From assembly GCA_964461715.1 (NCBI GenBank), contig CAYWVR010000015.1:16030-80029 (forward strand): DNA of 64,000 nucleotides, given 5' to 3'. The number at the start of each line of letters is the position of its first letter. The first letter of the stretch is position 1. The stretch is from CAYWVR01 sp964461715. Lineage in GTDB: Bacteria; Planctomycetota; Phycisphaerae; FEN-1346. Made by a program: the position numbers and the translations under genes. A model generated the notes under the pieces. It did not search any database. It saw nothing but the letters and a program-made list of their open reading frames with translations, and was not told the DNA's origin. Positions 1-7,585 of this stretch are shown here, piece by piece.

Positions 1-1
1 C

Positions 2-802
2 GACGACGTGCGCACGTACCGCGTTATCCTGAACACCGTCGTCGAGGGCAGCAAGCGGGAGCGGATCAGCGGCGTCGTGGCCGTCTTGCACGACGTGACG
101 AAGGAGAAGGAGATCGCCCGCATGAAGAGCGATTTCGTCTCCAACGTCAGCCACGAGCTCAAGGCCCCGCTCGCCTCCATCAAGGCCTACGTCGAGATGC
201 TCCTCGACGGCGAGGTCGACGACGAGGCTGACGCCCGCGAGTTCCTCACCGTCATCGCCGGCGAGACCGAGCGGCTCAATCGCCTGATCGAGAACATCCT
301 GCGGCTGTCGCGCCTCGAATCGGGCCTTATTCCCATCAACAAGGCCGACGTGGCCGTCACCGAGATTCTGCGCGAGGTGGTCGACGTCATCGCTCCCCAG
401 GCCGCCAAGAAGGGCCTCGCGCTCGACGCCGATTTGGCCCCCGTCTTCTTCCGCGTCCACGGCGACCGCGACATGCTGAGCCAGGCGATTCTGAACGTCG
501 CCTCCAACGCCGTCAAGTACACGGCCGAGGGGGGCTCCGTGCACATCGCCACGTTCCTGGACGACGGCGCCGTCGTCGTCGAGGTGGTCGATTCCGGCTA
601 CGGCATCCCGCCCGAGGAGATCGGGAAAATCTTCGAGAAGTTCTACCGCACGCGTTTGAGCGGCAAGGCCGCCCCCGGCACGGGGCTCGGCCTCCCCCTG
701 GTCAAACACATCGTCGAGACGGTCCACGCCGGGCGCGTCGAGGTCGAGAGCCACGTGGGGCAGGGCACCACCTTCCGCCTCCACCTGCCGGCCGTCACCT
801 GA
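2..802 (+). CDS. Sensor histidine kinase, C-terminal part (5' end outside window)
   Basis: The reading frame is open from the first bases, so the N-terminus (probably a PAS sensor and perhaps membrane segments) is missing. Visible first is the end of a PAS/PAC-like region (about residues 1-35), then a HisKA dimerisation domain with the H-box SHELKAPL, whose phospho-acceptor His is encoded at 152-154. A HATPase_c domain follows with N-box NVASNAVKYT, G1 DSGYGIPP, F-box EKFYR and G2 GTGLGLPL. It should autophosphorylate and pass phosphate to the response regulator that starts 34 bases downstream. Family assignment is firm. The signal sensed and the membrane topology cannot be judged from this part. 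Confidence 0.93.
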   Translation, partial: DDVRTYRVILNTVVEGSKRERISGVVAVLHDVTKEKEIARMKSDFVSNVSHELKAPLASIKAYVEMLLDGEVDDEADAREFLTVIAGETERLNRLIENILRLSRLESGLIPINKADVAVTEILREVVDVIAPQAAKKGLALDADLAPVFFRVHGDRDMLSQAILNVASNAVKYTAEGGSVHIATFLDDGAVVVEVVDSGYGIPPEEIGKIFEKFYRTRLSGKAAPGTGLGLPLVKHIVETVHAGRVEVESHVGQGTTFRLHLPAVT

Positions 803-835
803 ACCGTCCGATCCCCGGGGGGCGGAGCATTGGAT

Positions 836-1210
836 ATGTCCAGAATACTTGTAGCGGACGACGAGGCCCCCATCGCCAACGTCGTCGCGCGCAAACTCTC
901 CGGCGCCGGCTTCGACGTCGTCGTCGCCATGGACGGCGCCGAGGCCCTCGACCGGGCCCTCGAACACCCGCCCGACCTCCTGGTCACGGACCTCCAGATG
1001 CCGGGCCTCTCGGGCCTCGAGCTCTGCGCCCGGCTGGCCGAGGAGATCGAGGGCGGGGTGCCGGCGATCCTCCTGACGGCCAAGGGCTTCGAGCTCGGGC
1101 CGGACACGACCCGCGATCTGCCCGTCCGCCGCATCATGACCAAGCCCTTCAGCCCGCGCGAGCTTCTGGCGGCGGTGCGCGAGGAGCTGGCCACCGGTGC
1201 GTCCTCGTAG
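836..1210 (+). CDS. Single-domain response regulator (CheY-like)
   Basis: A 124-residue receiver domain with nothing attached, so it probably acts by protein contact rather than DNA binding. Acidic pocket D8/D9, phospho-acceptor D52 in TDLQMPG, switch T81 and K103 in TKPFSP are all present. The ATG at 836 is preferred over the TTG at 830 because GGAG at 824-827 sits 8 bases before the ATG. It lies directly behind the histidine kinase, its likely phosphodonor, and just before the HD-GYP gene. An output role towards the HD-GYP or STAS neighbours is inference. Confidence 0.92.
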   Translation: MSRILVADDEAPIANVVARKLSGAGFDVVVAMDGAEALDRALEHPPDLLVTDLQMPGLSGLELCARLAEEIEGGVPAILLTAKGFELGPDTTRDLPVRRIMTKPFSPRELLAAVREELATGASS

Positions 1211-1225
1211 CCGCAAGGAGACCCC

Positions 1226-2713
1226 ATGCCCCCCGTCCCCGTGGCCGTCGTCGATGTTGCCCGTGCCGAGGCCCTCGCGCGCCTCGCCGAGGCCGTGCGC
1301 GACGAGACCGGCGTTGCGGTGGCCCTCTACGCGCCCGACGGCGAGGCCGTCGCGGGACCGGACGCGCCGCCCTTGGCCGCGCTGGCGGCCGAGGTTGCTC
1401 GCGACGGCGCGGAGCGCGTCGAGACGATACCCGGCGGCGCGCGGGGGGCTTGGCGCGTCCGGCGGCGCGGGCGGACCGTCCTCGTGGCCGCCGCCACGGT
1501 CGAGGCCGAGTCCCCGCGCGACGCCCGCCGGCTCCTGGCGGCCGTCCGGGCCGTCGCGGCCGCGCGGGCGGCCCTGGACGAGGCCGAGGGGCAGGCGGGG
1601 GACGTGACCGACGCTCTCGCCCAGAGCTTCGAGGAAATCTCGCTCCTCCACGACCTCCACCGCCGCCTCCGCGTCACCCAGCCCGTCCCGGCGTTGCTCG
1701 ACGGCCTCTGTCGCGACCTCGCCGAGACGATCGGCAGCGCGTCGGTGGCCGCCTGGCTCCCGGCGGAGGAGGAGGGCGGTGAGGACGTGACCGTCGTCGT
1801 CGGGCCGGTGGCGATGGAGGCGGCGACGCTCCCCGCGCTCGCCCGGGCGGCCCTCGAGGAAGAGAGGCACGCCGTCGTCCTTCGGAACCACGTCGCGGAC
1901 GACCCGCATCTGGCGGCCCTCGCCCCGGAGCTGACGCGGCTGATCGTGGCCCCGGTGGCGGTGGATGAGGGCCGCCGCGGCGCGGTCGTCGCGGCCCGCC
2001 GCCAGGGACGCGAGTTCGACAGCCCCGACGCCAAGCTCGTCCGCTCCGTTGCCGGGTCGGTGGCCATGTTCATCGAGAACCGCCGCCTCTACCGCGACCT
2101 TCAGCAACTTATGCTGGATCTGGTGCGGGCCCTCGTATCGAGCATCGACGCGAAGGACCCGTATACCTCCGGCCACAGCGAGCGCGTCGCCCGCATCGCC
2201 CGCCTCATCGCCGACGAGCTCGGTCTCGACGAGGAGCACGCCGAGCACGTCTACCTGGCGGGCCTGCTGCACGACATCGGCAAGATCGGCACGCCCGAGG
2301 CCATTCTGCGGAAGCGCGGGCGCCTGGAGCCCGAGGAGCGGGAGGTCATCAACGAGCACCCCGCCACCGGGGCCCGCATCCTCGAAGACATCAAGCCTCT
2401 GGCGGTCATCCGCGAGGCCGTCCTCCACCATCACGAGCGGTTCTCCGGCGGCGGGTACCCGGAGGGCGTCGCGGGGAAGGGCGTCTCGCTCATCGCCCGG
2501 GTCGTCGGGCTGGCCGACGCGCTCGACGCCATGACGAGCAGCCGTCCCTATCGTCCCTCCCTGCCTCTGGACGTCGTCCGCCAGGAGATCGAGAAGAACA
2601 GCGGCATCCAGTTCGACCCGGATGCCGTGCGGGCCCTGACGGCCCTGGGCCTGGAGCGAGTCCTGGCCAAGGCCGGCCGCGATGCCCCGCACGCCGACGA
2701 GGGGAGCCCCTGA
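1226..2713 (+). CDS. GAF domain HD-GYP c-di-GMP phosphodiesterase
   Basis: A 495-residue cytoplasmic protein with no signal peptide or membrane helix. An alanine-rich N-terminal region of about 130 residues of unclear fold is followed by a GAF-like sensor (about 140-290) and a C-terminal HD-GYP domain (about 295-485). The HD pair is at 349-350 (LLHDIGKIG) and the HHHERFSGGGYPEG block at 401-414 is intact. This family hydrolyses c-di-GMP to pGpG or GMP with a metal centre. It sits between the response regulator and a STAS protein, and the cluster ends with a protein carrying a possible c-di-GMP-binding MshEN domain, which suggests one local c-di-GMP circuit (inference). Confidence 0.9.
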   Translation: MPPVPVAVVDVARAEALARLAEAVRDETGVAVALYAPDGEAVAGPDAPPLAALAAEVARDGAERVETIPGGARGAWRVRRRGRTVLVAAATVEAESPRDARRLLAAVRAVAAARAALDEAEGQAGDVTDALAQSFEEISLLHDLHRRLRVTQPVPALLDGLCRDLAETIGSASVAAWLPAEEEGGEDVTVVVGPVAMEAATLPALARAALEEERHAVVLRNHVADDPHLAALAPELTRLIVAPVAVDEGRRGAVVAARRQGREFDSPDAKLVRSVAGSVAMFIENRRLYRDLQQLMLDLVRALVSSIDAKDPYTSGHSERVARIARLIADELGLDEEHAEHVYLAGLLHDIGKIGTPEAILRKRGRLEPEEREVINEHPATGARILEDIKPLAVIREAVLHHHERFSGGGYPEGVAGKGVSLIARVVGLADALDAMTSSRPYRPSLPLDVVRQEIEKNSGIQFDPDAVRALTALGLERVLAKAGRDAPHADEGSP

Positions 2714-2714
2714 C

Positions 2715-3050
2715 ATGCCCACCCGCACGAGCACCTACGGCAGCATGACGGTCCTGGCGGTCGAGCCCGCCCTCACCGAGGACGAGGGCGAGGCGTTCCA
2801 CGAGGCGGCCGAGGCCGCCATCCGGGCCGGCGGGCGGTGGTTCGTCCTCGACTTCGCCAAGGCCACCCGATTCGACAGCCGCGGCCTCGAAGACCTGCTC
2901 TGGCTCCACGACGAGGTCGACGAGGCGGGCGGCGTGGTCAAGGTCGCGGGCCTGAAGGGTCACTGCCGCACAATCTTCGAGATGGTCCGGTTCGATAAGC
3001 GATTCGAGGTCCACGAGACGGTCCACGAGGCCGTCCGCAGTCTCGAGTGA
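2715..3050 (+). CDS. STAS-domain protein (anti-sigma factor antagonist-like)
   Basis: A 111-residue single STAS domain. The ATG at 2715 lies one base after the HD-GYP stop; an upstream in-frame start at 2682 would overlap that gene and is less likely. The loop where SpoIIAA-type antagonists are phosphorylated reads RFDSRGLEDL, so the serine is conserved. Such proteins usually partner with a HATPase-type anti-sigma kinase, but none is visible here apart from the upstream histidine kinase. Position inside the signalling cluster suggests a partner-switch output, possibly acting on the downstream GspE-like protein. Family is clear, role is inferred. Confidence 0.85.
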   Translation: MPTRTSTYGSMTVLAVEPALTEDEGEAFHEAAEAAIRAGGRWFVLDFAKATRFDSRGLEDLLWLHDEVDEAGGVVKVAGLKGHCRTIFEMVRFDKRFEVHETVHEAVRSLE

Positions 3051-3058
3051 GGCCCCCG

Positions 3059-4774
3059 ATGCCCACGGCCACCAACCGGCGCGACCGCCTCGGCGACCTG
3101 CTCGTCAAGCGGAACGTCATCACGCAGGACCAGCTCTCGCACGCGCTCGACGTCCAGCGGCGCGGCCGTCAGGAGAAGCTCGTCGGCGAGATCCTCGTCG
3201 ATCTCGGCTACGCCAGCGCCGAGCAGGTCCTGGCCGCTGTGGCGGAGGGATGCGGCGTGCCGTTCGCACGGCTCGTGCCGCCCCTCGTGGACCCGAAGGC
3301 ACGGTCGGCCCTGCCGGAGACGTTCATTCAGAAACACGGCGTCCTGCCGCTGTTTCGCGTTCGCGACGTCCTGACAGTGGCCGCAGCCGAGCCGGCGAAT
3401 CTCTTTTTAGCCGATGAGATCGCCCAGACTTCGGGCCTCGTGGTCCAAGTCGTCGCCGCCTCCGGCGACAACATCTACGAGATGGTCGAGCAGACCCGCG
3501 CCGCCGCAGGCGCCGACGCCGAGGGCGCCGACCCGGACCTCCGCGTCCTCGACCACGAGATTCAGCCGGAGGACTACGAGTCGGCCTACGAATCCTGGCC
3601 GGCGGAAGAGGTGGCGGGCCTGCTGGTGCGCGAGGCTGTCCGGGCCCGCGCCGCCGCCATCCATCTCGAGCCTGAGGAGAAGGTTCTGCGCGTCCGGTTC
3701 CGCATCGACGGGGCGCTTCACGTGGTCATGCGGCCGCCGATGCGGCTGGCGGCGGGCCTGCTGGACGCCTTCCGCGCGATGCTCGACTTGGCCGGCGACG
3801 AGGCGTCCGGGCGCGCCCCGAGCGGCGGGGGACGCATCGCTCTCCAAGGGGCCGCCGCCCACCTCCACCTCGACACCCTCGGCGGGGCCTTCGGAACCCG
3901 GGCCGTCGTTCGCCTGGTCCGCGACGACGAGAGCCAGCGGCCTCTCGAGAAGCTCGGATGCGACTTCGACCTGCTGGCCGATTACATGGACCGCGTCGCG
4001 CGGCTGCGAGGGCTCTTCCTCGTCGCCGGGCCGGGCGACTGCGGCGCCACCACGACCCTCTACTCGACCCTCCATTACCTCGACCCCGTGCGCAGCAATA
4101 TCTGCACCTACGAGGCCCGCATCGGGTACCGCATCTCCGGCATCAACCAGTTTTCCCCCGCCACGACCGGCCACGGGGACGCGGACGCGGCCTTCGACCG
4201 CCTCTGCGCCCAGCAGCCCGACGTCGTCATGCTCGACGACATGCTCGACGAGGCGCTGGCGCCGTCGGTCCTGCGCGCGGCCCGGGAGGGATGCTTCGTC
4301 CTGGCGCGGATGCGGGCCGTCGACGCCGCCGACGCCGCGGCGCGCCTGGCCGCCTGGACCGGTCCGGCGGAGGTGACGGAGGTACTGCGCGGTGTGCTGG
4401 GACAGCGCCTTGTGCGCATCGTGTGCCCGCACTGCAAGACCACCCACGAGCCCCCCGGCGCGCTTCGGCGCTCGATAGCCGAGACCTTTGGACGCGTCGA
4501 GGCCTATGTCAAGGGACGTGGGTGCGCGGCTTGTCGGCGGACGGGGTTCCTGGGGCGCATCGGATGCTTCGAGCTGCTGCCCGGCGACGGAGCCGTGGCC
4601 GAGGCCCTCCGCGCCGGCGGCGGCGCCGAGGCCTTGAGGAAAGCCGCGCGCGGCGACGCCCCGCATCCCCTCTGGGCCGACGGCATCCACAAGGTCCGCG
4701 CCGGGATCACCTCCCTCGCCGAAGCCGCCGACGTCCTCGCCACCTGCCCCGGCTTCGATCTTCCCACCCCGTAG
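3059..4774 (+). CDS. GspE/PilB-like protein with MshEN domain and degenerate ATPase site
   Basis: A 572-residue protein. Residues 8-145 resemble MshEN/T2SSE_N domains, which in several relatives bind c-di-GMP (two RLGxxL-like segments at 10-33 and 40-63). Residues 185-510 align with the type II secretion/type IV pilus ATPase fold, including IHLEPEEKVLRVRFRIDG and a zinc tetracysteine (CPHC 456-459, CAAC 489-492). The nucleotide site is broken: Walker A reads GPGDCGATT, with Ala330 in place of the invariant Lys. The Asp box reads YEARIGYR, Walker B reads VVMLDDMLDE, and the His box is lost (ARMRAVDA). No pilus genes adjoin it. It is probably a scaffold or c-di-GMP reader rather than a motor. 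The ATG at 3059 was chosen over a GTG at 3047 that overlaps the STAS stop. Confidence 0.85.
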   Translation: MPTATNRRDRLGDLLVKRNVITQDQLSHALDVQRRGRQEKLVGEILVDLGYASAEQVLAAVAEGCGVPFARLVPPLVDPKARSALPETFIQKHGVLPLFRVRDVLTVAAAEPANLFLADEIAQTSGLVVQVVAASGDNIYEMVEQTRAAAGADAEGADPDLRVLDHEIQPEDYESAYESWPAEEVAGLLVREAVRARAAAIHLEPEEKVLRVRFRIDGALHVVMRPPMRLAAGLLDAFRAMLDLAGDEASGRAPSGGGRIALQGAAAHLHLDTLGGAFGTRAVVRLVRDDESQRPLEKLGCDFDLLADYMDRVARLRGLFLVAGPGDCGATTTLYSTLHYLDPVRSNICTYEARIGYRISGINQFSPATTGHGDADAAFDRLCAQQPDVVMLDDMLDEALAPSVLRAAREGCFVLARMRAVDAADAAARLAAWTGPAEVTEVLRGVLGQRLVRIVCPHCKTTHEPPGALRRSIAETFGRVEAYVKGRGCAACRRTGFLGRIGCFELLPGDGAVAEALRAGGGAEALRKAARGDAPHPLWADGIHKVRAGITSLAEAADVLATCPGFDLPTP

Positions 4775-4797
4775 CCCTTCCTGGCGGCACGGGACAC

Positions 4798-4884
4798 GAA
4801 GAATCATCCCGGATGGATTTCCGTAAAAGTCCGTCTTCGCAGCCGGAGAGCCGATCCGGGAAATTCATGCGGGATGATTCCTCG
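4798..4884. repeat. Imperfect inverted repeat in intergenic region
   Basis: Perfect 11-base arms at 4801-4811 and 4870-4880 (GAATCATCCCG and its complement) enclose shorter imperfectly matching inner arms, giving a potential 80-90 base hairpin after the GspE-like gene. A third partial copy of the arm motif (GGGATGG-TTTCTCGGCAC) follows at about 4890-4918. It could be a transcript-end structure or a small dispersed repeat. No coding potential is seen in 4775-5052. Confidence 0.5.
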
Positions 4885-4996
4885 GCACCGGGATGGTTTC
4901 TCGGCACGGCGCGAGCAGAGATGGGATCGCGGAGGGGCGGAGACCCGCCGTGCCAAGGAGGACCCGCTCGCCAAAGAGGACGCACGCGCAAAGAAA

Positions 4997-5019
4997 CGGG
5001 CCCCGCCTGACGGGGCCCG
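4997..5019 (-). terminator. Rho-independent terminator of the 5053-5763 gene
   Basis: A perfect 9-bp stem (CGGGCCCCG) with a 5-base loop, followed on the minus strand by TTTCTTT. It lies about 35 bases beyond the minus-strand stop at 5053. Confidence 0.75.
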
Positions 5020-5052
5020 CGATCGGCAATCTTCGCTCAGGACGACGCCGCG

Positions 5053-5763
5053 TTACTTGTCCCACGGCTTCTTCTTGTCATCGTCCTTATCCTTATCCTT
5101 GTCCCTTTTCTTGTCGTCCTTCTTGGGTTCGAGTCTCTCCTTGAGCTTGAGCATGGTCTTCTTGAGCTGCTCGTGCTCCTTCTTGTCGCGCTCCTCCTCG
5201 GGGATCTGCTGCCAGATGCCGACGTAGATGGCCAGGGCTTTCTTGTAGTCGGCGACGCTCTCGAACATCCCGGCCATGCGCACGAGGTTGGCCCGCCGGC
5301 GCATCTGGATACTCTGAAGGAGCATCCGGGCCTGGTTCGCCAAGGCCTCCTCCTCCGTCTTCTCGGCGCTCTCGACGGCCGCCGCCGCCTGCTTCTCCAG
5401 GGCGGCGTAGCGCGGCTCGACCCGGGCCAGCTGGCCGGCACAGGCCCGATAGAGGGTCCGGTACTCGTTCAGCTCCTTGTCATTCTTGCCCTTGGCGAGC
5501 TCCTGCTCGGCCTTGCCGGGCTTTTCGAGGCCCTCGTTGGCCTTGGCCTGGGCCTTGAGAATCTGCATGCTGAGTTCCATCTCGTCCTTCTGGAGGTTTT
5601 GGGACTTTTCTCGGGCGGCGTCAATCTGCTTCAGGAGGCGGGTGCGCACGGCCTCGGCGCGGGCCTCGGCCGCCGCGTTGTCCTCGGCGCGGGCAGTGCC
5701 GGCCGAGAGGAGCACACCAGCGAGGACGGCGAGCAGAAGACGGGGCAGCATTCGAGCGACCAT
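5053..5763 (-). CDS. Secreted coiled-coil protein of unknown function
   Basis: A 236-residue protein. The ATG at 5763 is favoured over the upstream in-frame start because AAAGGGG lies 7-8 bases before it and it opens directly into a signal peptide (MVARMLPRLLLAVLAG, then LLSAGTARA). The mature part is Ala/Glu/Lys/Gln rich and almost wholly alpha-helical, with long heptad-like stretches. It ends in a very charged Lys/Asp tail (about the last 25 residues) encoded by low-complexity DNA. I recognise no enzyme motif. It has its own promoter (5815-5842) and terminator, so it is a single-gene unit behind rplU. A periplasmic structural or chaperone-like role is only a guess. Confidence 0.75.
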   Translation of the reverse strand: MVARMLPRLLLAVLAGVLLSAGTARAEDNAAAEARAEAVRTRLLKQIDAAREKSQNLQKDEMELSMQILKAQAKANEGLEKPGKAEQELAKGKNDKELNEYRTLYRACAGQLARVEPRYAALEKQAAAAVESAEKTEEEALANQARMLLQSIQMRRRANLVRMAGMFESVADYKKALAIYVGIWQQIPEEERDKKEHEQLKKTMLKLKERLEPKKDDKKRDKDKDKDDDKKKPWDK

Positions 5764-5814
5764 GGAGACACCCCTTTCGCCGGGGTCGGACGGCAGGCCC
5801 GACACCCATAACCT

Positions 5815-5842
5815 ATTATACCACAAGGCGGTCCGCAGGCAA
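5815..5842 (-). promoter_or_regulatory. Sigma-70-like promoter for the coiled-coil protein gene
   Basis: On the minus strand TTGCCT (5842-5837), a 16-base spacer and a perfect TATAAT (5820-5815). It lies between the rplU stop and the ATG at 5763. Confidence 0.7.
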
Positions 5843-5847
5843 CGAAA

Positions 5848-6159
5848 TCAGCCCTCGATTCCCGTGACCCGGACCGTCAGATATTTCTGGCGATGGCCGA
5901 TGTGGCGGCGGGAGTTCTTGCGGCGGCGGACCTGGACGATCTCCAGCTTCGGGCCCTTGGTCGGGCCGACGACCTCGGCCGTGACCTTGGCGCCCTCGAC
6001 GACGGGCTTGCCGACGCGGACCTCGCCGGCACCGCCGACGAGAAGGACCCGGTCGAACGTCATCTCGGCCCCGGGCTCGGCGTCGCGGAGGTCCACCTGG
6101 AGCGTCTCGCCTTCCTCGACCCGATACTGTCGCCCGCCGTCTTCGATAATGGCATACAT
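5848..6159 (-). CDS. rplU: 50S ribosomal protein L21 (bL21)
   Basis: 103 residues, the usual length. It starts MYAIIEDGGRQYRV and ends with the typical basic signature KNSRRHIGHRQKY. It is part of the large ribosomal subunit and binds 23S rRNA. GGAG lies just before the ATG and a promoter lies at 6195-6223. In most bacteria rpmA (L27) follows directly; here the next gene is an unrelated secreted coiled-coil protein with its own promoter, so rpmA must be elsewhere. Confidence 0.95.
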   Translation of the reverse strand: MYAIIEDGGRQYRVEEGETLQVDLRDAEPGAEMTFDRVLLVGGAGEVRVGKPVVEGAKVTAEVVGPTKGPKLEIVQVRRRKNSRRHIGHRQKYLTVRVTGIEG

Positions 6160-6194
6160 GCCGTCTCTCCGTCCTCGTCCGTGCGAAGGGCAAA

Positions 6195-6223
6195 ATTTTA
6201 CCCCCGGTCCGAGACCGAATCAA
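6195..6223 (-). promoter_or_regulatory. Sigma-70-like promoter for rplU
   Basis: On the minus strand TTGATT (6223-6218), a 17-base spacer and TAAAAT (6200-6195), about 35 bases before the rplU start. Confidence 0.65.
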
Positions 6224-6347
6224 GCGCAAACTGGGCGGGTGCGGGCGGGCCGACGCGGCCGCGCGCCCAAAACGCTTGCATCGCCCCGCCGGGCCGCGCT
6301 AGAATGTCATCCGGTGATCGGTCCCGATGGACCCCCCGGAGTCTGGC

Positions 6348-7118
6348 ATGCCCGAGACCTCGACACCGTTCGACGCGTTCCAGCCGTATTACGACCTCCT
6401 CGTCGACTGGGAGAAGCGGCTCGCCCACGAGGCCCCTTTCTTCCAGCGGGTCTTCTCGAGCGTCTCGGCGCGGCGGGTGCTCGATTGCGCCTGCGGGACG
6501 GGCCACCACGCCCGCCTGTTCGCCCGGTGGGGTCTGGAGGTGGTGGCGAGCGACGTCTCCCCCGCCATGGTCGAGCAGGCCCGCCGCGACGCGCGCGTCG
6601 CCGGCGCCGACCTGCGGTTCGAGGTCGCGGACTTCACGGCCCTCCCCGGCCGCTTCGACGAGCCCTTCGACGCGGTCATCTGCACCGGCAACAGCCTGCC
6701 CCTGGCCGGGTCGGCCGAGCGGGTGCGGGAGGCGGTGCGCGGGATGGACGAGGTCCTCGCGCCGGGGGGCGTTGCCGTCATCCACGCCCTCAACTTCGCC
6801 GCCGTCCCCGAGGGCCGGAACCTCTACCGCGAGCCGCGCGTCCGCCACGTCGACGACCGCGAGGTCCTCTTCCTCAAGGTCTTGCGCAAGGTCCGGCGCC
6901 TGTGCGACATCGACATCGTGGTCCTCGAGAAGCGAGCCGGGGAGTGGACGAAGGTCGAGTCGCGGGCCCGGGCCCGGGCGGTCGAGCAGGCCGAGCTCGA
7001 CTCGGTCGCCACCGGAGCCGGTTTCGTCCGTCTCCAATGGTATGGCGGCTACGAGCCGAAGCCCTTCGACCCCGCCACGAGCCGCGACCTCATCCTTGTG
7101 GGCCGAAAGCCGAAGTGA
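6348..7118 (+). CDS. Class I SAM-dependent methyltransferase
   Basis: 256 residues. Motif I is DCACGTGHHA (about residues 47-56), followed by an acidic strand end VVASDVS, a motif-II-like region FDAVICTGNSL and the post-motif LAPGGVAVIH. This is a small-molecule-type Rossmann methyltransferase; the substrate cannot be read from the sequence. The ATG at 6348 is chosen because GGAG (6338-6341) lies 6 bases before it, whereas the ATG at 6327 has no ribosome site. The next gene, a RidA-like protein, starts 8 bases after the stop, so the two are probably co-transcribed. Confidence 0.85.
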   Translation: MPETSTPFDAFQPYYDLLVDWEKRLAHEAPFFQRVFSSVSARRVLDCACGTGHHARLFARWGLEVVASDVSPAMVEQARRDARVAGADLRFEVADFTALPGRFDEPFDAVICTGNSLPLAGSAERVREAVRGMDEVLAPGGVAVIHALNFAAVPEGRNLYREPRVRHVDDREVLFLKVLRKVRRLCDIDIVVLEKRAGEWTKVESRARARAVEQAELDSVATGAGFVRLQWYGGYEPKPFDPATSRDLILVGRKPK

Positions 7119-7126
7119 GGGACACC

Positions 7127-7585
7127 ATGACGCCCGAGGAGAAGCTCCAGGAGCTGGGCTTGGAGCTCCCGCCCGCCCCCGAGCCCGTCGGGGCGTACGT
7201 CCCGTGCGTGCGGACGGGGAACCTGGTATTCGTCAGCGGCCAGCTTCCCACGAAGGACGGTCGCCTGATGGTCGAGGGCCACGTCGCGGCCGAGGTCTCG
7301 GTGGAGGCGGCCCGCCAGTGCGCCCGCCAGGCGGCTCTGAACGCCCTGGCCGTGGTGGCGGCGGAGATCGAGGGCCTCGCGAAGGTGCGACGGGTCGTGC
7401 GGCTGACGGGCCACGTCGCATCCTGCTCGGGCTTCGAGGACCAAGCCCGGGTCATGAACGCCGCCAGCGACCTGATGGTCGAGGTCTTCGGCGACGCCGG
7501 CCGGCACAGCCGCGCCGCCCTCGGCGCCGCCGAGCTGCCGCTCGGGTCACCGTTGGAGCTGGAGATGATCGTCGAGGTGGCGTAG
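7127..7585 (+). CDS. RidA (YjgF/YER057c/UK114) family protein
   Basis: 152 residues, slightly longer than classic RidA because of an N-terminal extension (MTPEEKLQELGLELPPAP). FVSGQLP, the GHV region and the C-terminal arginine region (GRHSRAALGAAELPLGSPLELE) fit the family, whose best known members hydrolyse reactive enamines or imines. Whether this member has that activity is not certain, as the long subgroup is less studied. It follows the methyltransferase by 8 bases. Its stop abuts the stop of the converging sulfatase with no gap (TAGCTA at 7583-7588). Confidence 0.85.
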   Translation: MTPEEKLQELGLELPPAPEPVGAYVPCVRTGNLVFVSGQLPTKDGRLMVEGHVAAEVSVEAARQCARQAALNALAVVAAEIEGLAKVRRVVRLTGHVASCSGFEDQARVMNAASDLMVEVFGDAGRHSRAALGAAELPLGSPLELEMIVEVA

